Assembly (NCBI GenBank): GCA_025360045.1
Contig: JANYCY010000065.1
Coordinates: forward strand, 1 to 64,000
Reading direction: 5' to 3'
Length of the DNA: 64,000 bases
Source: Janthinobacterium sp.
Lineage (GTDB): Bacteria > Pseudomonadota > Gammaproteobacteria > Burkholderiales > Chitinibacteraceae
This document shows positions 18,285 through 30,317 of the stretch, one piece after another. The stretch's first letter is position 1. Each line of letters opens with the position of its first letter. The position numbers and the translations under genes were made by a program. The notes beneath the pieces were generated by a model, which was not told the DNA's origin, did no database searches, and saw only the letters and a program-made list of their open reading frames with translations.

Positions 18285-19733
18285 TTATAAAGAGGGAGTG
18301 CGTGTATGCCAGTCGGTGACTTGCTGTAGTTGATGCGCAGCATTCAGCATTTTGGCTTCTGAAAAATAATTACCAATTAGCTGCAAGCCAACAGGGCGGC
18401 CATTGGCGGCAAAGCCCGCTGGCAAGCTCATGCCTGGCAAGCCTGCCAAATTCACCGCCAAGGTGTAGATGTCTTCCAAATACATCGCGGTTGGATCGGC
18501 GTTTTTCTCGCCTAGATTCCACGCAGCCGTTGGCGCAACTGGCCCAGCAATCAAATCGCAATGCTCAAACGCAGCTTGGAAATCATTGGCAATAATGCGG
18601 CGAATCTTTTGCGCTTGCAGATAGTAAGCATCGTAATAACCATGGCTCAGTACATAAGTACCGGTCAGGATGCGGCGTTTTACTTCTGCGCCGAAGCCTT
18701 CCGCACGGCTTTTTTCATACATTTCAGCCAAGCCCGAATATTCCGCAGCACGGTGGCCAAAACGCACGCCATCAAAACGGCTCAGATTACTCGAAGCCTC
18801 CGCAGGAGCAATGACGTAATAGGCCGGAATCGACAGCTTGGTATTGGGTAAGCTGACTTCAACTATCGTGGCTCCCAGCTTTTTATATTCGCTGATGGCG
18901 GCATCCACGGCAGCGGCGACATCACTTGCCAGCCCTTCCGCAAAATATTCTTTAGGTAGGCCGATTCTTAAACCTGCCAGCGGCGCATTTAAATCGCGGC
19001 TGTAATCTTCTTTCTCACGCTCAAGCGAGGTGGAATCACGCTCGTCATAACCCGCCATCACATTCAGCAGCAGCGCGCAGTCTTCGGCGCTTTTGCCGAT
19101 CGGGCCTCCTTGATCAAGCGAGCTGGCAAAAGCGATCATGCCAAAGCGGCTAACAACACCGTAAGTAGGCTTAATACCGGTTACGCCGCAAAATGCTGCA
19201 GGCTGACGAATCGAGCCACCGGTGTCCGTTGCCGTAGCAATCGGAGCTAAGCGCGCAGCCACCGCAGCAGCAGAGCCACCCGAAGAGCCACCCGGTACCG
19301 CTAATTTATCCCAAGGATTTTTTACTGGGCCGTAAAAGCTGTTTTCATTGGATGAGCCCATAGCGAACTCGTCCATATTGGTGCGGCCTAAGCTCACCAA
19401 ACCGGCCTTGCGGCAAAGCTCGATCACATTGGCGTCGTAAGGCGCAACAAAGTTATCCAACATTTTGGAGCCACAGGTGGTTTTCCAACCCTGCTGGCAA
19501 AAAATATCTTTTTGCGCGATCGGTACGCCAGTCAAAATGCCCGCTTGCCCACTCGCCAACAGCGCATCAGCAGCTTTTGCTTCGGCAAGGGTTTTATCCT
19601 CGTCCAAAGTAATAAAGGCATTCAAGTCGGCCATGGCTTTAGCACGCGCTAAATATTCGCTGGCCATTTCAACCGCAGAAATTTCCTTGGCTGCCAGCAT
19701 GGCTGACAGTTGTTTTACTGATTTTTCTATCAT
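18285..19733 (-). CDS. gatA: Asp-tRNA(Asn)/Glu-tRNA(Gln) amidotransferase subunit A
   Basis: GatA is the amidase-signature subunit that releases ammonia from glutamine. The Lys-Ser-Ser catalytic set is visible: IAQKDIFC, then [17 protein letters not shown] and [14 protein letters not shown]. The 482 aa is normal. It follows gatC and lies upstream of the Uma2-type gene and gatB. Confidence 0.97.
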   Translation of the reverse strand: MIEKSVKQLSAMLAAKEISAVEMASEYLARAKAMADLNAFITLDEDKTLAEAKAADALLASGQAGILTGVPIAQKDIFCQQGWKTTCGSKMLDNFVAPYDANVIELCRKAGLVSLGRTNMDEFAMGSSNENSFYGPVKNPWDKLAVPGGSSGGSAAAVAARLAPIATATDTGGSIRQPAAFCGVTGIKPTYGVVSRFGMIAFASSLDQGGPIGKSAEDCALLLNVMAGYDERDSTSLEREKEDYSRDLNAPLAGLRIGLPKEYFAEGLASDVAAAVDAAISEYKKLGATIVEVSLPNTKLSIPAYYVIAPAEASSNLSRFDGVRFGHRAAEYSGLAEMYEKSRAEGFGAEVKRRILTGTYVLSHGYYDAYYLQAQKIRRIIANDFQAAFEHCDLIAGPVAPTAAWNLGEKNADPTAMYLEDIYTLAVNLAGLPGMSLPAGFAANGRPVGLQLIGNYFSEAKMLNAAHQLQQVTDWHTRTPSL

Positions 19734-19762
19734 TATTTTTTAGCTGGGCTAAGCCCTGCTCC

Positions 19763-20050
19763 TCACTCAATCACTTGCGGAACAAGATATAAACCAGCCT
19801 CAACCGCTGGCGCTACCGCCTGCCATGCCTCGCGACGATTAGGCTCTTTTGCCACATCGTCACGCAGACGCAACATCACATCTTGCGCATGCGCCATCGG
19901 CTCGATACCTGTGGTATCGACGGCGCGCATTTCTTCAATCAAAGTAAGAATTTGGTTTAACTGGCTTTGGGTAGCTGCTAATTCATCACCAGTCACCGCG
20001 ATGCGGGACAAGCGGGCGATGCGCGCTACATCTTCAATAGACAGGGACAT
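19763..20050 (-). CDS. gatC: Asp-tRNA(Asn)/Glu-tRNA(Gln) amidotransferase subunit C
   Basis: A 95-residue GatC that wraps around GatA and stabilises the GatAB pair. [23 protein letters not shown] and [22 protein letters not shown] are typical. ATG 20050 is chosen to match the family start; the frame runs further upstream without conserved sequence. It is the first gene of the gat cluster and diverges from mreB across a 424-base gap. Confidence 0.95.
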   Translation of the reverse strand: MSLSIEDVARIARLSRIAVTGDELAATQSQLNQILTLIEEMRAVDTTGIEPMAHAQDVMLRLRDDVAKEPNRREAWQAVAPAVEAGLYLVPQVIE

Positions 20051-21518
<1,468 letters not shown>

Positions 21519-21641
21519 TCTCACAACGCGTAGGCGGCAAATCGTAAGAATAACGATTTGCAAAAAAACACACGCAAGCCGCTCTGAGCAATGGGCTGGT
21601 TTGCGTTTTACTTAGCTTTTGAGAAACATCGGCCGTCTTTC

Positions 21642-22529
21642 ATGCAAGCCTCTCAGCCCGCCTTTTTTAAGCAGGGACCTAAACCGCTGACGCGGTTTTT
21701 CCTGTTTTCTGTCCTTTCCATCTGCTTGATAGTCGGAGACGCCAACTATCAGATGCTTGGGCCTGTTCGCCAGCAGCTATCTATCTTGCTTTACCCTTTG
21801 CAATGGCTCGTCACCGCGCCCTTTGAGCTACTCAGAGACACCAGCACTTTTCTATCCAGACAAGCAGAATTACTGGGCGAAAATAGAAAACTACATGATG
21901 CTCAATTACTCGCCAGCGTGAATGCGATGAAGCTCAAAGCGCTGGAAGATGAAAATGCCCGCCTTAGGCATCTGAGCAGCGCACAAGCCAGCCAGCCCAG
22001 CCAGCTCACAGAGATCCTCTATAACGGCCGCGATCCTTTTACCGCGCGCTTGATTGTGGATAGGGGCGAGCGCGCTAAAGTGGCCGAGGGACAAATTGTG
22101 GTCGATGCCAGCGGCGTAGTCGGCCAAGTGGTTCGAGTGCAGCCCATGACCAGTGAGGTGCGGCTTATTTCTGATCGCAACCATATGGTGCCGGTGCAAA
22201 TTGAGCGCAATCAATTGCGTACCGTCATCTACGGCATGGGTCGAGGCTTGCCGCTAGAAATTCGCAATATGTCGTCTAATTCAGAAATCAAAGAAGGCGA
22301 TACGCTGATTACCTCCGGCATTGATGGCTTATATCCTGCCGGGCTGCCTGTGGCTAAAGTGACTAAAATTGAGCGTAATACCGGCAATGCCTTTGCGCGT
22401 ATTTATTGCACCCCACTAGCCGGAATTGAACAGCATCGCTTCCTACTCATTTTAGACGTCAAACCAACCCTTACACCTTATCCAGCCAACGCCTCAGATG
22501 CGGTCGCTAAGCAAAAGAAAGGTCGCTAA
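21642..22529 (+). CDS. mreC: Rod shape-determining protein MreC
   Basis: A bitopic periplasmic scaffold protein of the elongasome. It has a short cytosolic N-terminus (QPAFFKQGPKPLTRF), one transmembrane helix (~residues 18-35), a coiled coil (SRQAELLGENRKLHDAQLL...LKALEDENARLRHL) and the double beta-barrel MreC domain (DRGERAKVAEGQIVVDASGVVGQV). ATG 21642 fits the family start, giving 295 aa. Its TAA overlaps the mreD ATG by one base. Confidence 0.95.
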   Translation: MQASQPAFFKQGPKPLTRFFLFSVLSICLIVGDANYQMLGPVRQQLSILLYPLQWLVTAPFELLRDTSTFLSRQAELLGENRKLHDAQLLASVNAMKLKALEDENARLRHLSSAQASQPSQLTEILYNGRDPFTARLIVDRGERAKVAEGQIVVDASGVVGQVVRVQPMTSEVRLISDRNHMVPVQIERNQLRTVIYGMGRGLPLEIRNMSSNSEIKEGDTLITSGIDGLYPAGLPVAKVTKIERNTGNAFARIYCTPLAGIEQHRFLLILDVKPTLTPYPANASDAVAKQKKGR

Positions 22530-23035
22530 TGCCCATTTCACGCCAATTACTACGTCCGGTCAGTAGCAGCTTTATTTTATTTACTTTTATTCTTTCTTTA
22601 GGCGTTAATCTTTTGCCATGGCAAGCGGGTTTAATCGGCTTTGCTCCTGATTTTGTTGCGCTATTTATTATTTATTGGACGCTCAATCAACCTCGCCGTG
22701 TTGGTGTGGGCTGGGCGTTTTTCTTAGGTCTTTTGATGGATGTGGCCGATGGCAATATCCTCGGCCAACATGCTCTTGCCTATACGGTCATTGCTTACTT
22801 GACGCTGGCACGCCAACGCCAGCTGGCCGTCTTCCCCTTTTGGCAGCAGGCCTTTGTTGCCTTAGCACTGATGCTCTCTGGGCAGGCACTGATGCTGATA
22901 CTACGCACGGCGATGGGCGCTCCTTTTCCTGGCTGGGCCTATTTTGCGGGTTGCTTTGTGGCTGCGTTTATCTGGCCGCCCCTTTCCAATATTCTGCTAT
23001 CCCATCAACGCAGACCGACCACTGACGAACTATGA
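22529..23035 (+). CDS. mreD: Rod shape-determining protein MreD
   Basis: A 168-residue inner-membrane protein with about five hydrophobic helices, in the expected slot between mreC and the PBP2 gene. PDFVALFIIYWTLNQPRRVGVGWAFFLGLLMDV is the typical MreD segment. It links MreC to the membrane part of the elongasome. It overlaps both neighbours (TAATG upstream, ATGAGC downstream). Confidence 0.93.
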   Translation: MPISRQLLRPVSSSFILFTFILSLGVNLLPWQAGLIGFAPDFVALFIIYWTLNQPRRVGVGWAFFLGLLMDVADGNILGQHALAYTVIAYLTLARQRQLAVFPFWQQAFVALALMLSGQALMLILRTAMGAPFPGWAYFAGCFVAAFIWPPLSNILLSHQRRPTTDEL

Positions 23036-24954
23036 GCCGCGGCGAACTTAAAAATCAGCATCGAGAGCGCTATGCTTTCCAGCTGCGAATTATCGCGGCT
23101 GCCCTGTTTGTTTTATCCCTATTTGCCTTGCTATTAGGCCGTTTTTTTTGGCTACAAGCCGTTCAGCACGATAAATATATGACGCTGGCCGAGCAAAACC
23201 GTATCTCTCTCGTGCCTATTCCACCATCGCGCGGCATTATTCGGGATAGAAATGGCGTTATTCTGGCGCATAATTTTTCTGCCTATACGCTAGAAATCAC
23301 CCCTTCCAAACAAGCTAATTTGGAAGAAACAATCGAGCGACTTTCCAGCATTGTTGAAATCACCGCCAAAGATAAACGCCGCTTTAAAAAGCTGCGTGAT
23401 GAAACACGTGATTTTGAAACGCTGCCTATTCGCACCCGTTTAAGCGATGAAGAAGTCGCTCGATTTGCCGCCAATAGCTATCGCTTTCCCGGTGTAGAAA
23501 TTAAAGCGCGTTTATTTAGGCATTACCCACTAGGCGAAATCGCCAGCCATTTAATTGGCTATATTGGCCGTATCAATACCAAAGATTTAGAACAACTGGA
23601 CGAAGACGGCGTGCTTGCCAATTATCGCGGTACCGATCATTTAGGCAAGATTGGTATTGAGCAAAGCTATGAGCAGCAATTACACGGCAAAACCGGCTTT
23701 GAAGAAGTAGAAATTGATTCGGGTGGCCGAGCCGTGCGTACCCTGCGCCGCACGCCTCCCGTGCCGGGTAGTGATTTAACGCTTTCTATCGATATTAAAT
23801 TACAAAAAGTAGTGGAAGACTTATTTGATAAGCGTCGTGGTTCACTCGTCGCGATTGATCCTAAAACCGGTGGTTTATTAGCCATGGTGTCTAAGCCGGG
23901 GTTTGACCCGAATCTATTTGTAGATGGCATCGATCCTTTAAGCTGGAATGAGCTCAACACCTCAATTGATAAGCCCTTGCTGAATCGCGCCACGCGCGGT
24001 GAATATCCTCCAGGCTCAACCTTTAAGCCCTTTATGGCGCTCGCCGCGCTTGAAGGTAATTTCCCCTTAACCCGCCAGACCATTAGCGACCCCGGCTATT
24101 TTATGTATGGCAATAATAAATTCAGGGATTCACACGCAGGCGGCTATGGTTCGATGAGTTTTGATCGCTCGATTGTGGTATCCAGCGATACTTATTTTTA
24201 CCAGCTAGCCGTACAAATGGGCATCGATAATATCGCCAAATTTATGGCCACCCTCGATTTTGGTAGCCCAACGGGTGTCGATTTACATGGCGAACGCTCC
24301 GGCATCTTGCCTAGCCCAGAATGGAAGAAAAAACGCTTTAAAACCCCTGCTACACAAAAGTGGTATTCAGGCGAAACCGTTTCTATCGGGATTGGTCAGG
24401 GCTATAACAGCTACACCCCCATGCAAATGGCACATGCAACGGCCACACTCGCCAATCGCGGCGTGATGTTTCGCCCGCACGCGGTGAGCAAAATGGTAGA
24501 TCCCATTACAGGTATTGTTAAAATGGTTGAGCCACAACCTGTCAAAACCATGACCTGGAAAAATGAAAACGTAGAGCGGGTGATTCGTGGCATGGAAGGC
24601 GTAATTCGTGAAGGCACTGGCGCGCGCTCTTTTTCAGGGGCGAACTATGTTGCGGCAGGTAAAACCGGCACGGCGCAGGTGTATAGCTTGAAAGGCAGCA
24701 AATACAATAAAAACATCAGCGAGCGTTTACGCGATCACTCTTGGTTTATTGTCTTTGCACCCGCTGAAAATCCTACAATTGCACTGGCTGTTATTGTAGA
24801 AAACGGCGGCTTTGGTGCGCAAGCAGCCGCTCCAATAGCAAGACAAGCCTTGGATTACTATATCAGCGGCAAATTACCGGCTATTCCTAAAGCAACAGCC
24901 AGCAGTGCGGCTCCTCAGGCGGCCAGCAATACAGAGGAGGCCATCGGTGATTAA
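23032..24954 (+). CDS. mrdA: Penicillin-binding protein 2 (peptidoglycan transpeptidase)
   Basis: The class B PBP of the elongasome, which cross-links new lateral-wall peptidoglycan. It has one N-terminal transmembrane helix (~residues 18-40), a PBP dimer/pedestal domain with PPSRGIIRDRNGVILA, and a transpeptidase domain with SxxK at Ser329 (PPGSTFKPF), an SSDTYFY segment at the second motif position and AGKTGTAQV as the KTG box. The 640 aa is normal. It overlaps rodA by 8 bases. Confidence 0.97.
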   Translation: MSRGELKNQHRERYAFQLRIIAAALFVLSLFALLLGRFFWLQAVQHDKYMTLAEQNRISLVPIPPSRGIIRDRNGVILAHNFSAYTLEITPSKQANLEETIERLSSIVEITAKDKRRFKKLRDETRDFETLPIRTRLSDEEVARFAANSYRFPGVEIKARLFRHYPLGEIASHLIGYIGRINTKDLEQLDEDGVLANYRGTDHLGKIGIEQSYEQQLHGKTGFEEVEIDSGGRAVRTLRRTPPVPGSDLTLSIDIKLQKVVEDLFDKRRGSLVAIDPKTGGLLAMVSKPGFDPNLFVDGIDPLSWNELNTSIDKPLLNRATRGEYPPGSTFKPFMALAALEGNFPLTRQTISDPGYFMYGNNKFRDSHAGGYGSMSFDRSIVVSSDTYFYQLAVQMGIDNIAKFMATLDFGSPTGVDLHGERSGILPSPEWKKKRFKTPATQKWYSGETVSIGIGQGYNSYTPMQMAHATATLANRGVMFRPHAVSKMVDPITGIVKMVEPQPVKTMTWKNENVERVIRGMEGVIREGTGARSFSGANYVAAGKTGTAQVYSLKGSKYNKNISERLRDHSWFIVFAPAENPTIALAVIVENGGFGAQAAAPIARQALDYYISGKLPAIPKATASSAAPQAASNTEEAIGD

Positions 24955-26059
24955 GCATATTTGGATGCGTTTTATTCGGCCCATTGATCCTTGGCTCTTA
25001 CTCTTTACGGTATTGGTACTCATTCTTTCCACGATCTTGCTGTTTTCTGCGTCCAACCGCAATTTGGACATGATCGTCAATAAAATCACCTTTATGGGCA
25101 TCGCCCTGAGCGTGATGTGGCTGGTATCTAATACCTCACAGCAAACCTTAATCCGTCTTGCCGTACCTGCCTATGTGGTGGGTTTGCTGCTGCTGATTGC
25201 CGTGGCGCTGTTTGGCGATATCAGCCACGGTGCACGGCGCTGGCTGCATATTGGCGTGACTAAGATTCAACCCTCAGAGTTGATGAAGCTGGCTCTGCCC
25301 ATGATGCTGGCTTGGTATTTCCATCACTTTGAAACCAGTATTCGTTGGAAGCACTACCTATTTGCCGCCATGCTGATGATCGTGCCGGTTGGCCTGATCA
25401 TGAAACAGCCCGATTTAGGCACGAGCCTGCTGATTGCCTCCTCTGGCTTTTATGTGTTGTTTTTTGCAGGGCTATCTTGGAAGTTTATTGGCCTGATGGG
25501 CGCAGCAGGTGGCGGGCTTGCCTATGTAGTGATGCACTGGAATTCCTGCATTAATCTCTTGCACGAATACCAATGCCGCCGTGTTGCCACCATGCTCGAT
25601 CCCATGCAAGATCCACTGGGAGCTGGTTACCATATTATCCAAGGCACGATTGCCATTGGCTCGGGAGGGCTATTTGGTAAAGGCTGGCTGAATGGCACAC
25701 AAACCCACTTAGATTTTATTCCTGAACGCACTACGGACTTTATTTTTGCCGTTTATGGCGAAGAATTTGGTCTACTCGGTAATTCTATTTTAGTGATTTT
25801 ATATTTACTGATCATTGGCCGAGGCTTAGTCATTGCCAACAACGCATCGACTTTATTTGGTCGCCTATTAGCTGGGGCTATTACCCTCACCTTTTTCACC
25901 TACGCCTTTGTCAATATGGGCATGGTCTCTGGCATTTTACCGGTGGTGGGAATTCCCCTACCGCTCATTTCTTATGGCGGCACATCGATGGTGTCGCTAC
26001 TCACCGGCTTTGGCCTCTTAATGAGTGTTCAGGGTGATCGCAAGTTGATGAAATCATGA
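24947..26059 (+). CDS. rodA: SEDS peptidoglycan glycosyltransferase RodA
   Basis: RodA polymerises glycan strands with PBP2. It is a polytopic SEDS protein with about ten membrane helices and the motifs GARRWLHIG..KIQPSELMKLALPM, KQPDLGTSLL, PERTTDFIFAVYGEEFG and PLPLISYGGTSMV. GTG 24947 is chosen because GAGGAGG lies 6 bases upstream, giving 370 aa; a start further upstream would overlap more of mrdA without conserved residues. Overlaps rlpA by four bases (ATGA). Confidence 0.96.
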   Translation: MIKHIWMRFIRPIDPWLLLFTVLVLILSTILLFSASNRNLDMIVNKITFMGIALSVMWLVSNTSQQTLIRLAVPAYVVGLLLLIAVALFGDISHGARRWLHIGVTKIQPSELMKLALPMMLAWYFHHFETSIRWKHYLFAAMLMIVPVGLIMKQPDLGTSLLIASSGFYVLFFAGLSWKFIGLMGAAGGGLAYVVMHWNSCINLLHEYQCRRVATMLDPMQDPLGAGYHIIQGTIAIGSGGLFGKGWLNGTQTHLDFIPERTTDFIFAVYGEEFGLLGNSILVILYLLIIGRGLVIANNASTLFGRLLAGAITLTFFTYAFVNMGMVSGILPVVGIPLPLISYGGTSMVSLLTGFGLLMSVQGDRKLMKS

Positions 26060-26991
26060 AGCTACAACATTACTCCGCCCTGATCGCTGCGCTCTTGCTG
26101 GCAGCCTGTAGCACCACACCTCTGCCCCCAGCTCAGCCTAGCAAGCCCTTGCCAACTCATTTACCACCGGGGCCAACTACGCCGCCTCAATACAGCTGCA
26201 ACTACTCGGCCAAAGGAAGTGGGGCCTTTTATAAAGATGATGGCCCGATGGATTCGTTTCCAAGTGGCATCGATCAAATCCCCGAACCACTGCCACGCTG
26301 GGAGCCGCTCCATCGCTGGGCAAATAATCCTTATACCGTACTGGGGCAAAACTTCACCCCGCTACCGCGCCCTGGTGAATTAAAGCAGCGTGGCACGGCA
26401 TCTTGGTATGGGCGTAAATTTCATGGGCAAAAAACCTCCATCGGTGAAATCTACGATATGTTTGCCATTACGGCAGCCCATCCCACACTGCCAATTCCAT
26501 CCTATGCCCGTGTGACCAATGTAAAAAATGGCCGCAGCATTATTGTACGCGTCAATGATAGAGGCCCATTTTTACATGGTCGGGTAATGGATTTATCTTT
26601 TCTAGCCGCCTGCCGCCTAGGCTACACCATGGATGGTAGCGCCGAAGTCGAAGTCGAAAGCCTGCTCGCCAGCGATACCCCCAGCAATGTGGCCGCAGCC
26701 GTTCAGCCTGTCGTTGCCACGAAGCCTAAGCCCGTCAGCATTCCATTAGCCGATGCAGGCAATGGCGCGATCTACTTGCAGCTCGGCGCATTTGGCTCGC
26801 TAGCCAATGCCGAAAACTTCCGCAATCATTTATCCAGCCAGCTAGATAGCGATGCAAATAAGCTGCTAATTCAGACCATCGGCCAGCTTCATCGCGTCAG
26901 ACTTGGGCCTTATCCTAACCGACAAAGTGCTGAGCTAGCCGCAGAAAGAATCAGTGGCGAGCATCAACTACCTGCCGTACTAAGCCACTAA
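26056..26991 (+). CDS. rlpA: Septal ring lytic transglycosylase RlpA (lipoprotein)
   Basis: A 311-residue outer-membrane lipoprotein. The lipobox is LLAAC with Cys at position 18. A proline-rich linker follows, then the double-psi beta-barrel (GTASWYGRKFHGQKTSIGEIYDM ... VRVNDRGPFLHGRVMDLS, broken here to show only motif ends) and a C-terminal SPOR domain (AIYLQLGAFGSLANAENFRNHL). RlpA cleaves denuded glycans at the septum in Pseudomonas. It closes the rod-shape operon. Confidence 0.95.
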   Translation: MKLQHYSALIAALLLAACSTTPLPPAQPSKPLPTHLPPGPTTPPQYSCNYSAKGSGAFYKDDGPMDSFPSGIDQIPEPLPRWEPLHRWANNPYTVLGQNFTPLPRPGELKQRGTASWYGRKFHGQKTSIGEIYDMFAITAAHPTLPIPSYARVTNVKNGRSIIVRVNDRGPFLHGRVMDLSFLAACRLGYTMDGSAEVEVESLLASDTPSNVAAAVQPVVATKPKPVSIPLADAGNGAIYLQLGAFGSLANAENFRNHLSSQLDSDANKLLIQTIGQLHRVRLGPYPNRQSAELAAERISGEHQLPAVLSH

Positions 26992-27006
26992 ACCCATTTA
27001 ACTTAC

Positions 27007-27035
27007 GGGGGAATGGCTCTGCCAATCCCCTGTTT
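27007..27035 (+). terminator. Hairpin after the rod-shape operon
   Basis: An imperfect stem (GGGGAATGGC facing GCCAATCCCC with one mismatch) and 3-base loop are followed by TGTTTGC. The T-run is short, so this is a probable but not strong terminator for rlpA. Confidence 0.5.
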
Positions 27036-27266
27036 GCTAAAATCATTTCCCTGCAAAAATCAACGGCTTCACTTTCGATCAAATTATTCCACATCGCTCA
27101 TTCTGATTAAAATTGACTACAATAACTAATGATGAAACCTATTTAAGCATTAAGTAGATCACATTACATTAAGCCCATTTTAATCAATGAGATAATGCCT
27201 ATAAATAGTTCTCGGCAATAAACTCCGCACTGTAATTTCAAATCTGCTTTTATTTAAGGTGATTGT

Positions 27267-30200
27267 GTGTCCCATCATCAACCGTCACCAACACATGAAG
27301 CCGAACATTCTTTTGAACAGATTCGACAACTGTTGATCGTACTGTCTTCCTTCGTGTTTATTTTTACCCTGATCGCGGTTAGCTGGTCTATTTATCGCGG
27401 CTATCAAGACACCATTCAAAGCACTGAAAAAGAAATGCTTACCATGGCACGAGCCATCGATGAGCATTTAAGCCGAACAATGGAAAACAGCCTGCATGGC
27501 CTTGACCATCTTCAGAGCGATGATATTTTTCAAAGTTGCTTTAGCGCTAAAAATGAGGCTTGCCTCTATGCCCTACTCAATCGTCAACTGGGCCACTATC
27601 CACAACTGAGCACATTCGCCGCAGCCTATGCCAATGGTGAGCTTTCCACATCCACCTTGCAACACCCTGCACCTGAGCACAATATTGCCCAATCTCTCAC
27701 CTTCAGTATTCCAAAGATGCAGCCGCAAGCGCCTTTTTATATTGCAGAGCAACAGACAGACCCCAGTGGCAATCTCGAAGTCATTCCACTTGTACGGACA
27801 TTAATTACTCCGCAAGGCCAATTTAATGGGGTATTAATTGCAGGAATTAACCCCTCTTATTTTGAAACGTTTTATTCATCACTTAGCCAAAGAAAAGGTA
27901 TTATTATTCGCCTATTTCGTAGCGATGGTATTTCTCTTGCACGCTTTCCTCATGATGAGCGAGATATTGGCCGAGATATTTCCAGCAAACCATTCTTTAA
28001 TTCTGATTTCTCACGGAAAGATAGCGGTTTATTTACAGAGCATAGCCACGTTGAAGACATAACCCGAATTTTTGGCTGGCGCTACTTAAGCCAGTGGCAC
28101 TTGGGTATTTCTGTGGGAATTGATCGAGATGAAGCGCTACGTACTTGGAAAGACGAAAGCCTACTCAATGGTGGCATCACATTATTAATGCTGCTCTTTG
28201 GCGGCCTATTACTTATCTATGTATTTCGCCAATTAGCACGCTTAGAAAAAACCGAAGCCGATCTTTACCTGACTAAGGTCGCCGTAGAGCATGGTGCAGA
28301 TATGGCTGTTTGGCTAGATGCACAAGGCCGAATCCGTTACGTCAATGTCACGGCATGCACTCGTTTAGGCTATAGCGAAAATGAATTACTCTCCATGCAA
28401 TTAAAGGAGATTAATCCCAATTACAATCCTGATCACTGGCAAAAATTTTGGCAGAAATTAAAAGCCAATAAATACTTACGAGATGAAATTACGCTAAAAG
28501 CACGTAACGGAGAAAATATTCCTACAGAAATAAATTCTAATTTTATTGTCTTTAAAAAACTAGAATATAACTGTGCAGTTGTTCGAGATATTTCTGAGCG
28601 TCGTATGGCTGAGCTTGCCATTATTAAAAGCGAGCAACAACTTCGCCTAGCGCTAGAAGCATCCAACACCGGTTTATTTGATATGCCTATTCTTGGCGAT
28701 CAAACGGCTATTACCAGCCCAGAATACGACCGATTACTAGGCATAAATCCTGGCGATGAAAGTTTTCAAAAATGGCAAAACCAAATCCATCCTGATGATA
28801 AAGAACAGTCTCTCCAGCAATTTCAGGAGTATTTAACTGGGGAAGCCACGCAATTAATGAGCGAGTATCGGCGAAAAACGCAGGCCGGTGAATATCGCTG
28901 GTTTCAATCACGCGGCAAATTTGTGGCTTTTGATCCCAAAGGCAAACCCACCCGCATTATTGGCACCATGACCGATATTACCGAGCGAAAAGAAGCCCAA
29001 GAACGCATTATTGAATTGGCTAATTTTGACGCTGTTACCGGCTTAGCCAATCGCAATTTATTACGCGATGAGCTGCGGCTTGCGCTGGCTTCTGCCGCAC
29101 GCAATCAGCAAAATTTAGCCGTGTTCTTTTTAGATTTAGACCGATTTAAAACGATTAATGATTCGCTTGGTCATGCAGCAGGCGATGCGGTACTCGCCCA
29201 AGTTGCCAATCGCTTTAAACAACTCATTAGCCCTGGCGATATTCTGGCGCGATTGGGCGGCGATGAATTTGTGATTGTACTCACAAACATCACACATTCC
29301 TTAATGGCGGGATCGATTGCTGAAACGATTTTGGCTTCTTTTGCTAAGCCATTTGAATTAGATGCTGGGCATTTTTCAACCTCTACCTCAATTGGCATCA
29401 GTATTTACCCAGAGGATGGCTTAACAGCAGATGATTTAATCCGCCATGCCGATGTAGCCATGTTTCAAGCCAAAGCGCAGGGGCGGAGTAATTTTCAATA
29501 CTTCACCCCAGAAATGAATACCCGTGCCTCTGAAAGGCTGGAGCTAGAAACCAGCATGCGCACGGCGCTGCTTAATCAAGAATTTGTCCTTTATTACCAG
29601 CCACAAGTCAGCTTAGAAGATGGCCGAATTATTGGAGCAGAAGCCTTAATTCGTTGGAATCACCCTAAACATGGGCTTATTTCCCCTGCTAAATTTATCC
29701 CTATTGCAGAAGATAGCCGATTAATTATCCCAATCGGCAATTGGGTGCTGCAAGAAGCCTGTAGACAAGCCGCCGCATGGCAAGCAAGAGGCTTCGCGCC
29801 GATTAATATGGCGGTTAATTTATCGCCGCATCAATTACACCAAGCTAATTTTCTTAAACTCATTGAATCTGCATTAAATGATGCACAGCTTAATGCCCGC
29901 TATCTGGAGTTAGAAGTCACCGAATCGGTAATTATGCAAGAAGTCAAACAAGTCATGACCACGCTGCATGGCATTAAACAGCTGGGGGTTAAGCTATCTT
30001 TAGATGATTTTGGAACGGGTTACTCCAGCCTTAGCTATCTCAAACGCTTTGCTTTTAATAAACTAAAAATAGATCAAAGCTTTGTTCAAGACGCATGTAA
30101 TAACAATAATGATGCGGCGATTGTATTAGCGATTATCGGCCTAGGGCAGACTTTAGGAATGGATGTATTGGCCGAAGGGGTAGAAACACGCGAGCAATTA

Positions 30201-30314
30201 GCATTTTTAAAACAAACACAAACAGCTTCGATTCAAGGCTATTTATTTAGCAAACCGCTACCCGCAACCGAATTTGAAGAGATGTTATCCACAAATAAAA
30301 CATTAGCACTATAA
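27267..30314 (+). CDS. Membrane sensor with PAS, GGDEF and EAL domains (c-di-GMP turnover)
   Basis: A 1,015-residue protein. From the N-terminus: a transmembrane helix (~residues 24-45), a periplasmic Cache-type sensor region (~46-295, with IIRLFRSDGISLARFP and DIGRDISSKPFF), a second helix (~300-322), two PAS/PAC domains (~335-450 and ~455-575), GGDEF (residues 664-668, RLGGDEFVIVL) and EAL (E792-A-L). Both the cyclase and phosphodiesterase signatures are intact. No RxxD inhibitory site stands five residues before GGDEF. GTG 27267 is preceded by AAGGTGA. It is monocistronic, with no neighbouring target to suggest its output. Confidence 0.93.
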   Translation: MSHHQPSPTHEAEHSFEQIRQLLIVLSSFVFIFTLIAVSWSIYRGYQDTIQSTEKEMLTMARAIDEHLSRTMENSLHGLDHLQSDDIFQSCFSAKNEACLYALLNRQLGHYPQLSTFAAAYANGELSTSTLQHPAPEHNIAQSLTFSIPKMQPQAPFYIAEQQTDPSGNLEVIPLVRTLITPQGQFNGVLIAGINPSYFETFYSSLSQRKGIIIRLFRSDGISLARFPHDERDIGRDISSKPFFNSDFSRKDSGLFTEHSHVEDITRIFGWRYLSQWHLGISVGIDRDEALRTWKDESLLNGGITLLMLLFGGLLLIYVFRQLARLEKTEADLYLTKVAVEHGADMAVWLDAQGRIRYVNVTACTRLGYSENELLSMQLKEINPNYNPDHWQKFWQKLKANKYLRDEITLKARNGENIPTEINSNFIVFKKLEYNCAVVRDISERRMAELAIIKSEQQLRLALEASNTGLFDMPILGDQTAITSPEYDRLLGINPGDESFQKWQNQIHPDDKEQSLQQFQEYLTGEATQLMSEYRRKTQAGEYRWFQSRGKFVAFDPKGKPTRIIGTMTDITERKEAQERIIELANFDAVTGLANRNLLRDELRLALASAARNQQNLAVFFLDLDRFKTINDSLGHAAGDAVLAQVANRFKQLISPGDILARLGGDEFVIVLTNITHSLMAGSIAETILASFAKPFELDAGHFSTSTSIGISIYPEDGLTADDLIRHADVAMFQAKAQGRSNFQYFTPEMNTRASERLELETSMRTALLNQEFVLYYQPQVSLEDGRIIGAEALIRWNHPKHGLISPAKFIPIAEDSRLIIPIGNWVLQEACRQAAAWQARGFAPINMAVNLSPHQLHQANFLKLIESALNDAQLNARYLELEVTESVIMQEVKQVMTTLHGIKQLGVKLSLDDFGTGYSSLSYLKRFAFNKLKIDQSFVQDACNNNNDAAIVLAIIGLGQTLGMDVLAEGVETREQLAFLKQTQTASIQGYLFSKPLPATEFEEMLSTNKTLAL

Positions 30315-30317
30315 AAA